NCBI RefSeq assembly: GCF_023101185.1
Contig: NZ_CP078077.1
Span: 1,641,630-1,705,629 of the forward strand
Direction: 5' to 3'
Length of the DNA stretch: 64,000 bases
DNA from: Microbacterium galbinum
GTDB lineage: Bacteria > Actinomycetota > Actinomycetes > Actinomycetales > Microbacteriaceae
Below, piece after piece: positions 9,681 to 18,647 of this stretch; position 1 is the stretch's first letter; each line of letters opens with the position of its first letter. A program made the translations under genes and the position numbers. The notes under the pieces were generated by a model that was not told the origin of the DNA, did not search any database, and saw nothing but the letters and a program-made list of their open reading frames with translations.

Positions 9681-11861
9681 CTAGAAGCCGGGGAGGAGGC
9701 TGACGACGAGGTCGATCAGCTTGATGCCGATGAACGGGGCGATCACGCCGCCGAGCCCGTAGACGAGCAGGTTGCGCTGCAGGATCTGCGAGGCGCTCGC
9801 CGGGCGGTACTTCACCCCGCGCAGCGCCAGCGGGATGAGGAACACGATCACGATCGCGTTGAAGATGATCGCGCTGGTCACGGCGGATGCCGGGGAGTGC
9901 AGTTGCATGACGTTGAGCACCGCGAGGCCGGGGAAGACGCCCATGAACATCGCCGGGATGATGGCGAAGTACTTGGCGATGTCGTTCGCGAGCGAGAACG
10001 TGGTGAGGGCGCCGCGCGTGATGAGCAGCTGCTTGCCGATGCGCACGATGTCGATGAGCTTGGTCGGGTCGGAGTCGAGGTCGACCATGTTGCCGGCCTC
10101 CTTCGCTGCCGATGTGCCCGTGTTCATCGCCACGCCGACGTCGGCCTGCGCGAGTGCCGGGGCGTCGTTCGTGCCGTCGCCGGTCATCGCGACGAGGCGC
10201 CCGCCCTCCTGCTCGCGCCGGATGAGGGCGAGCTTGTCCTCGGGGGTCGCCTCGGCGAGGAAGTCGTCGACCCCGGCCTCGGCGGCGATCGCCTTCGCGG
10301 TGAGCGGGTTGTCACCCGTGATCATGACGGTGCGGATGCCCATGCTGCGCAGCTCGTCGAACCGCTCGCGCAGGCCGTCCTTGACGATGTCCTTCAGGTG
10401 CACGACGCCGAGGATCTCCTCCTTGCCGGTCCCTGGGCCTGTCGACGGGCCCTTCACCGCGACGACGAGGGGCGTGCCGCCGCTGGAGGCGACGGCATCC
10501 GTCAGCTCGTCCAAGAGCTGGGTCCCTGAGCCTGTCGAAGGGTCCCCACTCAGCCACGCCCGCACCGCGGAGCCGGCGCCCTTGCGGATCTGCGTGCCGT
10601 CGGCGAGGTCGAGGCCGCTCATGCGCGTCTGCGCCGTGAACGGCACGACGACGGCATCCGTCTGCTCGTCGATGCGGATGCCGCGGCTCGCCGCCAGATC
10701 GACGATCGACGCGCCCTCGGGCGTGGGGTCGGCGAGCGAGGCGAGAGCGGCGACGCGCAGCAGTTCGTCGGCGTCGACGCCGGGCAGCGGCAGCACCTCG
10801 TGGGCGCGGCGGTTGCCGTAGGTGATCGTTCCGGTCTTGTCGAGGAGGAGCGTGGTGACGTCTCCGGCGGCTTCGACCGCGCGGCCCGACATCGCGAGCA
10901 CGTTGCGCCGCACGAGGCGGTCCATGCCGGCGATGCCGATGGCCGAGAGCAGCGCGCCGATCGTCGTCGGGATGAGGCACACGAGCAGGGCGATGAGCAC
11001 CGGGATGCTGACCGGCGACGCCGCGTACGACGCGATCGGGTTGAGGGCGAGCACGACGATCACGAACACGATCGACAGGCTCGCGAGCAGGATGTTCAGC
11101 GCGATCTCGTTGGGAGTGCGCTGACGGCTCGCACCCTCGACGAGTGCGATCATGCGGTCGACGAACGTCTCGCCCGGCTGGGAGGTGATGCGCACGACGA
11201 TCCGGTCGGACAGCACGCGCGTACCGCCGGTGACGGCGCTGCGATCGCCGCCCGACTCGCGGATCACCGGGGCGCTCTCGCCCGTGATCGCCGACTCGTC
11301 GACGGTCGCGATGCCCGCGACGATGTCGCCGTCGCCCGGGATGAGCTCGCCCGCCTCGACGATCACGAGGTCGTCGCGCTGCAGTTCGGCCGACGAGACG
11401 CTCTCGGTCGCCGTCTCCGCGTCGAGAAGCTGGGTCCCTGAGCCTGTCGAAGGGCCCCCCGCGAGAACCCGTCGCGCCATGGTGCTCGTGCGGGTCTTGC
11501 GCAGGCTCGCGGCCTGCGCCTTGCCGCGGCCCTCGGCGACCGACTCGGCGACGTTCGCGAAGAGCACGGTGAGCCACAGCCACACGGCGATCCCGGCGGT
11601 GAACGGCGCGGGCACGGGGGTGCCGCCCGACTCTCCGGGGCCGCCGAGGAACGGCTCGGCGATCGCGAGCACGGTCGTGAACGCGGCGCCGACCCAGACG
11701 ATCAGCATCACGGGGTTGCGCACGAGGGCGGTCGGATTGAGCTTGCGCAGCGCACCGGGCAGGGCGGCGGCGAGCTGCGGCCAGCCGAACGTGCGCGGCG
11801 CCTTCTCGGTGGACGGGGCGGATGCCGCGGCATCCGCTTCTCGAGTGGTGATGAGTGTCAT
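9681..11861 (-). CDS. kdpB: KdpB, P-type ATPase subunit of the K+ importer, carrying three repeat-derived insertions
   Basis: 726 aa, longer than the usual 680-700. It starts at ATG 11861, 2 bp after the kdpA stop; a longer open frame upstream runs back through kdpA and is rejected. P-type hallmarks: phosphorylated Asp341 in [22 protein letters not shown] in the actuator domain, [14 protein letters not shown] and [18 protein letters not shown]. Three short Gly/Ser/Thr stretches, at about 135-147 ([13 protein letters not shown]), 439-451 ([13 protein letters not shown]) and 470-480 ([11 protein letters not shown]), are encoded by copies of the dispersed GGTCCCTGAGCCTGTCGAAG repeat. They fall in the actuator and nucleotide-binding domain loops. 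All catalytic motifs are intact. Confidence 0.96.
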   Translation of the reverse strand: MTLITTREADAAASAPSTEKAPRTFGWPQLAAALPGALRKLNPTALVRNPVMLIVWVGAAFTTVLAIAEPFLGGPGESGGTPVPAPFTAGIAVWLWLTVLFANVAESVAEGRGKAQAASLRKTRTSTMARRVLAGGPSTGSGTQLLDAETATESVSSAELQRDDLVIVEAGELIPGDGDIVAGIATVDESAITGESAPVIRESGGDRSAVTGGTRVLSDRIVVRITSQPGETFVDRMIALVEGASRQRTPNEIALNILLASLSIVFVIVVLALNPIASYAASPVSIPVLIALLVCLIPTTIGALLSAIGIAGMDRLVRRNVLAMSGRAVEAAGDVTTLLLDKTGTITYGNRRAHEVLPLPGVDADELLRVAALASLADPTPEGASIVDLAASRGIRIDEQTDAVVVPFTAQTRMSGLDLADGTQIRKGAGSAVRAWLSGDPSTGSGTQLLDELTDAVASSGGTPLVVAVKGPSTGPGTGKEEILGVVHLKDIVKDGLRERFDELRSMGIRTVMITGDNPLTAKAIAAEAGVDDFLAEATPEDKLALIRREQEGGRLVAMTGDGTNDAPALAQADVGVAMNTGTSAAKEAGNMVDLDSDPTKLIDIVRIGKQLLITRGALTTFSLANDIAKYFAIIPAMFMGVFPGLAVLNVMQLHSPASAVTSAIIFNAIVIVFLIPLALRGVKYRPASASQILQRNLLVYGLGGVIAPFIGIKLIDLVVSLLPGF
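10429..10452. repeat. Family F repeat inside kdpB (copy 1)
   Basis: A diverged copy of GGTCCCTGAGCCTGTCGAAGG, with GGG for GAG and GAC for GAA. Read on the minus strand it encodes GPSTGPGT in the KdpB nucleotide-binding domain. Confidence 0.8.
10520..10542. repeat. Family F repeat inside kdpB (copy 2)
   Basis: Canonical copy GGGTCCCTGAGCCTGTCGAA plus GGG. It encodes DPSTGSGTQ in the same reading frame as the other kdpB copies. Confidence 0.9.
11432..11456. repeat. Family F repeat inside kdpB (copy 3)
   Basis: Canonical copy GGGTCCCTGAGCCTGTCGAA plus GGGCC. It encodes GPSTGSGTQ in the actuator-domain region. The flanking LLD codons are shared with copy 2, so the duplicated unit is slightly longer than the core. 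Confidence 0.9.
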
Positions 11862-11863
11862 GG

Positions 11864-13543
11864 TCAGACGAGTCCTTCGGCGAGCGGGCCCAGGGTGAGC
11901 ACCGGGAAGTAGGTGAGCGCGGTGACGATGACCGTCACGGCGAGGAGCAGGCCGACGAACTGCGGCCGGTGGGTGGGCAGGGTGCCGACGGTCTCGGGCA
12001 CCTTCTCCTGCGCGGCGAAGGAACCTGCCAGGGCGAGCACGAGAACGATCGGCAGGAAGCGCCCGAGCAGCATCGCCACGCCGAGCGCGGTGTTGAACCA
12101 CGGGGTGTTGGCGGTGAGACCGGCGAACGCCGAGCCGTTGTTGTTCGCCGCCGACGTGAACGCGTAGAGCACCTCGCTCATGCCGTGCACACCGGGGTTC
12201 AGGATGCTGGTGGCCTCGACGTCCGCCCGGATGCCGGGGATCGCGAAGCTCAGCGCCGTGCCGAGGAGCACGAGGGTCGGCGTGACGAGGATGTACAGGC
12301 TCGCGAGCTTGATCTCCTTCGGGCCGATGCGCTTGCCGAGGTACTCGGGCGTGCGGCCCACGAGCAGCCCGCCGACGAAGACGGCGAGGATCGCGAGGAC
12401 GAGCATTCCGTAGAGACCCGATCCGACGCCACCGGGGGCGACCTCGCCGAGCATCATGTTGAGCATCGGCATCATGCCGCCGAGCGCCGTGTACGAGTCG
12501 TGCATGGAGTTGACCGCACCGGTGGAGGTGAGGGTGCTCGCGCTGCCGAACAGGGTCGAGCCCAGGATGCCGAAGCGCACCTCCTTGCCCTCCATCGCGG
12601 CTCCGGCGAGCTCGGGGGCGGTGCCGCGGCCGGCGAGTTCGAGGGCCGAGAGCGCGAACGTCGAGACGAGGAAGATCGTGCCCATCACGGCGGCGATCGC
12701 GTAGCCCTGGCGGTGGTCGCCCACCATGCGGCCGAACGTGCGGGGGAGCGCGAACGGGATCGCGAGGATCAGCAGGATCTGCAGCAGGTTGGTGAACCCG
12801 GTGGGGTTCTCGAAGGGGTGCGCGGAGTTGGCGTTGAAGAAGCCGCCGCCGTTCGTGCCGAGCAGCTTGATGGCCTCCTGCGAGGCGACGGGTCCGCCTG
12901 GAATCGTCTGCGGGTTCCCCGCGACCGTGGTGATGTCGGTGAAGCCGGCGAAGTTCTGCACGACACCGCCCGCGAGCAGGGCGAGCGCCGCGAGGATCGA
13001 GATCGGCAGCAGCAGGCGTCCGAGTCCGCGGATGAGGTCGACCCAGAAGTTGCCGATCGTGGTCGAGCCGCGGCGGGCGATGCCGCGGATCAGCGCGACC
13101 GCGACCGCGAGGCCCACCGCCGCCGACACGAAGTTCTGCACCGTGAGACCTGCGAGCTGCACGGTGTAGCCCATGGTCTGCTCGGGCGAGTACGACTGCC
13201 AGTTGGTGTTGGCCACGAACGACGCCGCGGTGTTGAACGCGAGGCCCTCGGGCACGGCGGGCAGGCCGAGCGACTCGGGCAGGAACGCCTGCAGCCGCTG
13301 CAGTCCGTAGACGAGCAGCAGACCCACGACCGAGAACGCCAGCACACTGCGGGCGTAGGCCCGCCAGGTCTGCTCGGATGCCGGGTCGACGCCGATCACG
13401 CGGTACACGCCGCGCTCGACGCGGGCGTCGCGCGGGCTCGTGAAGACGTGCGCGATGTAATCGCCGAGCGGGCGGTAGAGCAGCACGAGGGCGACGATGA
13501 GGACGGCGGCCTGCAGCACGCCGAACCAGATCTCGGCGCCCAT
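11864..13543 (-). CDS. kdpA: KdpA, K+-binding and translocating subunit
   Basis: 559 aa, with about ten membrane helices. The four pore-loop regions of the SKT superfamily are visible: [46 protein letters not shown] and [17 protein letters not shown]. The ATG overlaps the kdpF stop by 1 nt (TGATG) and the kdpB start follows after 2 bp. KdpA holds the selectivity filter of the high-affinity K+ pump. Normal family length. Confidence 0.97.
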   Translation of the reverse strand: MGAEIWFGVLQAAVLIVALVLLYRPLGDYIAHVFTSPRDARVERGVYRVIGVDPASEQTWRAYARSVLAFSVVGLLLVYGLQRLQAFLPESLGLPAVPEGLAFNTAASFVANTNWQSYSPEQTMGYTVQLAGLTVQNFVSAAVGLAVAVALIRGIARRGSTTIGNFWVDLIRGLGRLLLPISILAALALLAGGVVQNFAGFTDITTVAGNPQTIPGGPVASQEAIKLLGTNGGGFFNANSAHPFENPTGFTNLLQILLILAIPFALPRTFGRMVGDHRQGYAIAAVMGTIFLVSTFALSALELAGRGTAPELAGAAMEGKEVRFGILGSTLFGSASTLTSTGAVNSMHDSYTALGGMMPMLNMMLGEVAPGGVGSGLYGMLVLAILAVFVGGLLVGRTPEYLGKRIGPKEIKLASLYILVTPTLVLLGTALSFAIPGIRADVEATSILNPGVHGMSEVLYAFTSAANNNGSAFAGLTANTPWFNTALGVAMLLGRFLPIVLVLALAGSFAAQEKVPETVGTLPTHRPQFVGLLLAVTVIVTALTYFPVLTLGPLAEGLV

Positions 13544-13632
13544 CAGATGCGCTCCGCCGCGACGAGGGCGATCACGAGGTAGACGACGGCCGCGGCAGCG
13601 AGGGCCGCGGCGATGATCTCGAAGACGATCAC
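13543..13632 (-). CDS. kdpF: KdpF, 29-aa membrane subunit
   Basis: 29 codons from a GTG at 13632: [20 protein letters not shown] then IALVAAERI. It is a single hydrophobic helix ending in ERI, matching the KdpF pattern (YLxxALxxPERF-like end). The stop overlaps the kdpA ATG by 1 nt and the start overlaps the small ORF upstream by 4 nt, so all are translationally coupled. KdpF is a lipid-like stabiliser of KdpABC. Confidence 0.85.
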   Translation of the reverse strand: MIVFEIIAAALAAAAVVYLVIALVAAERI

Positions 13633-13712
13633 AGCTTCTCCACCCCCTTCGCGGCGAACGAGACGAGGGCGAACAGCGCGAGAGTCAGCGCGAGGTAGAG
13701 GATGTCGAGCAC
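13629..13712 (-). CDS. 27-aa membrane peptide upstream of kdpF
   Basis: GTG at 13712, stop at 13629-13631, coupled to kdpF by a 4-nt overlap. The peptide reads [20 protein letters not shown] followed by AKGVEKL: one hydrophobic helix with a positively charged, Glu-containing tail. It is not KdpF itself. Similar mini-ORFs ending GVE(K/R)L sit before kdpF in other actinobacteria, as far as I recall. It is the first ORF of the operon. Function unknown; a leader peptide or an extra Kdp subunit is possible. Confidence 0.6.
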   Translation of the reverse strand: MLDILYLALTLALFALVSFAAKGVEKL

Positions 13713-13831
13713 GTCACCGATACAACTCCGCGGGCGCCGGGCATTCGACGATCCTCACGGTTCCCGTACGGTGCTCGCGCCGATGCATGCGCCTTGCTCA
13801 CGGCATCCGCTCCTCCGGGGCTCGGGAGATC

Positions 13832-13837
13832 TATGCT
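13832..13837 (+). promoter_or_regulatory. -10 box of leaderless permease promoter
   Basis: TATGCT followed by cacgag and a GTG at 13844; this spacing decides the GTG start. Confidence 0.55.
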
Positions 13838-13843
13838 CACGAG

Positions 13844-15013
13844 GTGGGAGACAAGACGCGGCGACTCGGGGCCGGCACGTGGATCGTCGGCGGGCTCGTC
13901 GCGGTCGCGGTCGTGTGCGTGCTCACCGGCATCCTGCCGGGGGCGGATGCCGGGGCGCTCGGCGCGCGCATCGCCCCTGTTCTCGGGTTCGTGGTCGCGA
14001 TCACGATCGTCGCCGAGCTCGCCCGCGACGCCGCCGTGTTCGACGTGGTCGCCCAGCGCCTCGCCCGCTGGGGTCGCGGCCGGGTTCTGTTGCTCTGGGG
14101 GCTCGTGATCGCGCTCGCCGTGGTGAGCACGGTGTTCCTTTCGCTCGACACGACCGCCGTGATCGTCACGCCCGTGGTGGTGGTGCTGGCGCAGAGCATC
14201 GGGGTGCCGCCGATCCCCTTCGCGCTGGCGACCGTGTGGCTCGCGAACACCGCATCGCTGGCTCTGCCGGTGTCGAATCTCACGAACCTGCTCGCAGCGT
14301 CGCAGATGGGCGGTCCCGGGACGTTCTTCGCGCTGAGCTGGGCGCCCACGCTCGTCGGCATCCTGATCCCGGTGGCGATCCTCACCCTCGTGCATCGGCG
14401 CACTCTGTTCGCCGCCTACGAGGTGCCGCCGCCGCGCCGCTCGGCCGATCCCGTGCTCTTCTGGTCGGCCACCGGCATCCTGGTCGTGCTCATGCCGCTG
14501 CTCGCCCTGTCGCACGACGTCTGGATTCCGGCATCCGTCGCCGCCCTCGCCCTGATCGTGCTGTTCGCCGTACGCCGGCGGCGTGCACTGCGGCTCGGTC
14601 TCGTGCCGTGGCAGGCGCTCGCGCTCGCCGCCGCGCTGTTCGTGATCGTCGAGACGCTCCATGCCCGCGGCATCCTGGACTTCCTGACGACCCCGATCGC
14701 CGGCGACGGTCCTGGCGACCTCTTCCGTCTCGCCGCTCTCGGCGCGGTCAGCGCCAACGCGATCAACAACCTGCCGGCCTATCTCGTGCTCGAGCCGGCG
14801 GCCGGCGACCCCGTCGCGCTCATGGCACTGCTGATCGGAGTGAACCTCGGTCCGCTCATCACGCCGTGGGCATCGCTCGCGACCCTGCTGTGGCACCACC
14901 GAATCGCCGCTCTCGGCGTCGAGATCCGTTGGGGCCTGTTCATGATGTGGGGCACGATCGCGGCGATCCCGACCGTCGCGGTGGCGGTACTGGCGCTGCT
15001 GCTGGTGGCCTGA
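13844..15013 (+). CDS. ArsB/NhaD/SLC13-type ion permease
   Basis: 389 aa, starting at GTG 13844, 6 nt after a TATGCT -10 box. About ten membrane segments. Features of the ArsB/SLC13 (ion transporter) superfamily: LSLDTTAVIVTPVVVVLA, WLANTASLALPVSNLTNLLA and NAINNLPAYL, the paired NTxSxxxPxSNLTNL and NNLP re-entrant regions. Members extrude arsenite or exchange Na+ or dicarboxylates. No ars regulator or arsenate reductase is adjacent, so the substrate is open. The gene is divergent from the kdp operon. Confidence 0.82.
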   Translation: MGDKTRRLGAGTWIVGGLVAVAVVCVLTGILPGADAGALGARIAPVLGFVVAITIVAELARDAAVFDVVAQRLARWGRGRVLLLWGLVIALAVVSTVFLSLDTTAVIVTPVVVVLAQSIGVPPIPFALATVWLANTASLALPVSNLTNLLAASQMGGPGTFFALSWAPTLVGILIPVAILTLVHRRTLFAAYEVPPPRRSADPVLFWSATGILVVLMPLLALSHDVWIPASVAALALIVLFAVRRRRALRLGLVPWQALALAAALFVIVETLHARGILDFLTTPIAGDGPGDLFRLAALGAVSANAINNLPAYLVLEPAAGDPVALMALLIGVNLGPLITPWASLATLLWHHRIAALGVEIRWGLFMMWGTIAAIPTVAVAVLALLLVA

Positions 15014-15018
15014 AACCG

Positions 15019-16005
15019 TCAGTGCTCGCGGCGCGCCATGGTGACAAAATGCCCGTATCGTCCGCCGGCTTCACGATCAGCGAGCTGTGCTGCCCCGAGG
15101 TGCATCGAGCTGTGGATCTCGTCGACCGCGTGGGGGAGTCCGCGGATGCCCGGGGGCACCGCACGCATCCACGCCGCGTCGATCGCGCTCGGGTCGCGCT
15201 CGAGCACGGAGTCCAGTGCGGTATCGCGCTCGCGTTCGATCGAGGCGCGGGTAGCCGCGTCTACCCTCCCCCACGCATCGACGATCGCGCCTTCCGTTTC
15301 GTCGAGGACGGACTGCAGGACGCCACGGCGGAGGTGATCCGCGTCTCGGTCGGTGAAGCGATCGCCGGCAGCCGTGCGCCTTCGCGAGACGCCCACCGCG
15401 AGGGCGAGGGCGAGGCCGAGGACTCCTGCGGCGACCGCGACGCACCACCAGGCGAAGGTGTCGTCCGCCCACTGGCTGCGGCGCAGCTGCAGTGCGACGA
15501 CGGAGCCGAGGGTGCCGACCGTCGCGATCCAGAGTGCTCCGGCCGCGAATCGACTCGGTACACCCATCCGGGCGGGGCGGACCAGAGAGCCGCCGAGTGC
15601 GCCGACGGCGATGGTTCCGGCCACGGCGATCACCACGGCGCCTGTCGCCGGATCGAGCACTGTGCTGCCGCGGCCCAGCCCGAGCCCTGCCAGGATGCCC
15701 GCCGGGGTCGCCGCCGCCGCGACGACGCCGATCACGCGCAGGGAGTTCCGCCAGGGTGACGGGGCGAGCTCGTCGCGCGCCCCGGGATTCGACCGGATCT
15801 TCTCGGCCACGGTGGACTCCCATCGCGCGCGTGCCTCGGGTTCCATCGCGGCGCGTAGAGCCGCGACCTTCCGCGCATAGGGCGGATGCCACGACACCAC
15901 CTCGCGATCGATGAAGGCTTCGATCGGGTGGTCGGCGCTGTTGCGGGCGATGGCGCCCAGTGCCTGGCCCCGACCGTCGGTGATGTCCGAATCGGCGGCG
16001 CTCAT
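15019..16005 (-). CDS. Hypothetical four-helix membrane protein
   Basis: 328 aa, starting at ATG 16005, which overlaps the stop of the small membrane protein gene upstream by 4 nt. A charged N-terminal region of about 110 residues (HPIEAFIDREVVSWHPPYARK) is followed by four hydrophobic segments between about 120 and 250, then a soluble C-terminal part rich in Asp, Arg and Ala (DETEGAIVDAWGRVDAATRAS). I do not recognise a family. It converges on the ArsB-like gene with 5 bp between the stops. Confidence 0.75.
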   Translation of the reverse strand: MSAADSDITDGRGQALGAIARNSADHPIEAFIDREVVSWHPPYARKVAALRAAMEPEARARWESTVAEKIRSNPGARDELAPSPWRNSLRVIGVVAAAATPAGILAGLGLGRGSTVLDPATGAVVIAVAGTIAVGALGGSLVRPARMGVPSRFAAGALWIATVGTLGSVVALQLRRSQWADDTFAWWCVAVAAGVLGLALALAVGVSRRRTAAGDRFTDRDADHLRRGVLQSVLDETEGAIVDAWGRVDAATRASIERERDTALDSVLERDPSAIDAAWMRAVPPGIRGLPHAVDEIHSSMHLGAAQLADREAGGRYGHFVTMARREH

Positions 16006-16274
16006 GGCTGCGAGATGTCGGTCCACCGGAAGGTCGCGCTGTCGTCGAAGGTTCCATCGCCGCGACCGGGCCGCTGGGAGAAGTAGAGGATGACGCCGGC
16101 GATGAGGGTCAGTGGCCCGAGGCTCAGCCCGGCGGGCGCGAAACCGTCCGATACCGGGATTCCGAAGAAGAACTGCGGGACGGACGCCAGGATGAGCAGG
16201 CTTCCGATCCAGATCAGCCACAGACCGGGTGTGCGATACGGGCGTTTGCGGATGCGGCGCCGACGACGGGTCAT
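16002..16274 (-). CDS. Small hypothetical membrane protein
   Basis: 90 aa. A strongly basic N-terminus (MTRRRRRIRKRPYR) is followed by two hydrophobic segments at about 17-38 and 46-66. It forms a two-gene operon with the following membrane protein through an ATGA overlap. No family recognised. The basic start fixes the topology with the N-terminus in the cytoplasm. Confidence 0.7.
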   Translation of the reverse strand: MTRRRRRIRKRPYRTPGLWLIWIGSLLILASVPQFFFGIPVSDGFAPAGLSLGPLTLIAGVILYFSQRPGRGDGTFDDSATFRWTDISQP

Positions 16275-16311
16275 GCACTCACGATAGCGGCCGGCCCGCC
16301 GACGCGAGGCG

Positions 16312-18429
16312 CTACTCCTGCGGCGGACCCTCCGGCCGGTGCGCGCGACGGCCCGAGACGACCACCGGGGCGACCGGGCGACCGGCTCGCTCCTGCCCGG
16401 GCAGCGGGCGGGAGCGACGGCCGTAGATGAGCTCCGACGAGTCGAGCAGCCACGGCACGAGCGTGATCGAGACGCCGTGCACCAGCATGAGCTGGTTCGC
16501 GAGGCGGCGGGCGCGGCGGTTGTGCAGGAACGATTCCCACCAGTGCCCGACGATGTACTGCGGCAGGTAGACGGTCACCACCGACGAGCCGTGCTTCTCG
16601 CGGTACTGCGTGATGAACTGCGTGACCGGCTGCGCGAACGACCGGTACGGCGACTCGACGATCACCAGCGGGATCGGCACGAGGTGATCCTTCCAGTCCT
16701 TCTGCACGGCGGCGGCGGCATCCGCCGAGACGGCCACGTGCACGGCCAGGGTCTTGTCGTGCTTCGCGGCGATCGCGTAGTCGATGGCCTTCATGACCGG
16801 CTTCTGCAGGTGGTTGACGAGCACGATGGCGACGTCGCCGGATGCCCCGAACCGCGTCGTGTCGTCGATCGCGATCTCGTGGTCGACGTCGCGGTAGTAC
16901 CGCTTCACGCCGAGCATGAGGAACGCCAGGATCGGGATGGCGAAGAACACCAGGTACGCGCCGTGCGTGAACTTCGTGATCGTGACGATGAGGAGCACCA
17001 GCACGGTGAGCGTCGCGCCGGCCGAGTTGATCACCAGGCCCACGCGGGCGGATCGGCGATCGGATGCCGCGCCCCCGTCGTGAGACGCCGCACCGTGCCC
17101 GCGCAGCACGCGCCGCCAGTGCCGCACCATGCCGATCTGCCCGAGCGAGAACGACACGAACACGCCGATGATGTACAGCTGGATCAGCGTCGTCAGCTTC
17201 GCCTGGAACACCACGAGCACGACGATCGCGGCGATGCCCAGCAGGATCATGCCGTTCGAGAACACCAGGCGGTCGCCGCGGGTGTTGAGCGACTTCGGGG
17301 CGTAGCCGTCGCGGGCGAGCACGGCGCCCAGCAGCGGGAATCCGTTGAACGCGGTGTTGGCCGCGAGCAGCAGCACGCACGCGGTGGCGGCCTGCACGAC
17401 GAAGAACAGGATGCTTCCACCGCCGAACGTCGCGGAAGCGATCTGCGCCATGAGGCTGGGTTGCGGGTTCGTGCAGTCGAACCCGATGAGATCGCAGGGG
17501 TTCTCGGCGTAGTGCACGCCGGTGATGAGCGCGAGGGCGGTGAGGCCGGAGAACAGGCAGATGGCGATCGTGCCCATGAGCACCAGGGTGGACTGCGCGT
17601 TGCGTACCTTCGGCGCGCGGAAGGCGGGCACTCCGTTCGACACGGCCTCGACGCCGGTGAGGGCGGAGCATCCGCTCGAGAAGGCGCGAAGGATCAGCAG
17701 GATCACCGCGGCCTGGCTGAGGTTCTCGGCCTGCACCGAGAAGTCGGCACTGGAGGCGACCGGCGCATCGCCGAGGAACGTGCGCACCAGTCCGGTCACG
17801 ATCATCAACCCGACCGAGCCGATGAAGACGTAGGTGGGGATCGCGAAGACGAGGGATGCCTCGCGCACTCCGCGCAGGTTCACGATGATGATGAGGATCA
17901 CGAACCCGACCGCCAGCTCCACGCGGAACGGGTCGAGGCCGGGCAGCGCCGAGATGATGTTGTCGACACCGGAGGCGACCGACACCGCGACCGTCAGCAC
18001 GTAGTCGACGAGCAGGGCGGCCGCCACGATCACGCCGGGGATCTCGCCCAGGTTCTTCGAGGCGACCTCGTAGTCGCCGCCGCCCGAGGGATACGCCTTG
18101 ATGAGCTGGCGATAACTGAGCACGACCACGATCAGCAGCACCACGACCGCCACCGCGACGAGCGGGGTGAAGGAGAGGAACGTGAGCCCGCCGATCAGCA
18201 GGATCATCACGAGTTCCTGCGGGGCGTAGGCGACCGAGCTGAGGGCGTCCGACGCGAAGATCGGCAGGGCCATGCGCTTCGGCAGCAACTGGTCGTCGAC
18301 CTGGGCGCTCGTCAGGGGTTCGCCGATGAGGATGCGCTTGACCGCCGGCGCATCGCCGCCCTCTCTCAATTCTTCCGACACGTCCGGCGACACTACTCCT
18401 GCCGAACGGCATCCTGACGGCATCCTCAC
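16312..18429 (-). CDS. APC superfamily permease, KimA-like (putative K+/H+ symporter)
   Basis: Up to 705 aa. The soluble start KRILIGEPLTS..LLPKRMALPIFASDALSSVAYAPQE is typical of the KimA/YdaO-type APC family, followed by about twelve membrane segments (PSGGGDYEVASKNLG, LRAFSSGCSALTGVEAVSNG) and a soluble C-terminal domain of about 190 residues. KimA of Bacillus is a high-affinity K+ importer controlled by c-di-AMP. The nearby kdp operon fits a potassium role, but this is inference. The start is uncertain: the frame opens at GTG 18429, and a GTG at 18393 lies only 2 nt behind an AGGAG. Confidence 0.8.
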   Translation of the reverse strand: MRMPSGCRSAGVVSPDVSEELREGGDAPAVKRILIGEPLTSAQVDDQLLPKRMALPIFASDALSSVAYAPQELVMILLIGGLTFLSFTPLVAVAVVVLLIVVVLSYRQLIKAYPSGGGDYEVASKNLGEIPGVIVAAALLVDYVLTVAVSVASGVDNIISALPGLDPFRVELAVGFVILIIIVNLRGVREASLVFAIPTYVFIGSVGLMIVTGLVRTFLGDAPVASSADFSVQAENLSQAAVILLILRAFSSGCSALTGVEAVSNGVPAFRAPKVRNAQSTLVLMGTIAICLFSGLTALALITGVHYAENPCDLIGFDCTNPQPSLMAQIASATFGGGSILFFVVQAATACVLLLAANTAFNGFPLLGAVLARDGYAPKSLNTRGDRLVFSNGMILLGIAAIVVLVVFQAKLTTLIQLYIIGVFVSFSLGQIGMVRHWRRVLRGHGAASHDGGAASDRRSARVGLVINSAGATLTVLVLLIVTITKFTHGAYLVFFAIPILAFLMLGVKRYYRDVDHEIAIDDTTRFGASGDVAIVLVNHLQKPVMKAIDYAIAAKHDKTLAVHVAVSADAAAAVQKDWKDHLVPIPLVIVESPYRSFAQPVTQFITQYREKHGSSVVTVYLPQYIVGHWWESFLHNRRARRLANQLMLVHGVSITLVPWLLDSSELIYGRRSRPLPGQERAGRPVAPVVVSGRRAHRPEGPPQE

Positions 18430-18519
18430 GGAATCCCTACGGCCCGGGCGGGCGCCCTCACGAAATCCTCACGCGGCGGAACCGTGCCGCAGCATCCACC
18501 TCTCCCCTCGATCGATACT

Positions 18520-18583
18520 GCATCGATCGGTGCGAAATGCTTGTTTACCCGCCCCATGACCGACATTTGCCACCGATCGATGC
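18520..18583. repeat. 64-bp palindromic element, family A copy 2
   Basis: Arms 18520-18543 and 18560-18583 have the core GATCGGTGCGAAATG and its complement, with a 16-nt centre unrelated to the other copies. It lies between the divergent KimA-like and alarmone-synthetase genes. Confidence 0.9.
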
Positions 18584-18634
18584 CAACGACGCGGCGGACG
18601 GACGGATGCACAGCCGTTTCCGATCACGGGTGGA

Positions 18635-18640
18635 TAACGT
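18635..18640 (+). promoter_or_regulatory. -10 box of leaderless alarmone synthetase promoter
   Basis: TAACGT followed by cgacatc (7 nt) and ATG 18648. Confidence 0.5.
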
Positions 18641-18647
18641 CGACATC

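Noticed and set aside
11862..12101. 80-codon upstream extension of kdpB
   Set aside because: It overlaps kdpA in another frame. ATG 11861 gives the normal KdpB N-terminus.
18430..18647. Possible c-di-AMP (ydaO) riboswitch upstream of the KimA-like gene
   Set aside because: The short gap holds the family A palindrome but no recognisable ydaO core motif.
18537..18647. Upstream extension of the alarmone synthetase gene
   Set aside because: The frame runs through the family A repeat and no ribosome site is present. ATG 18648 fits both the -10 box and family length.
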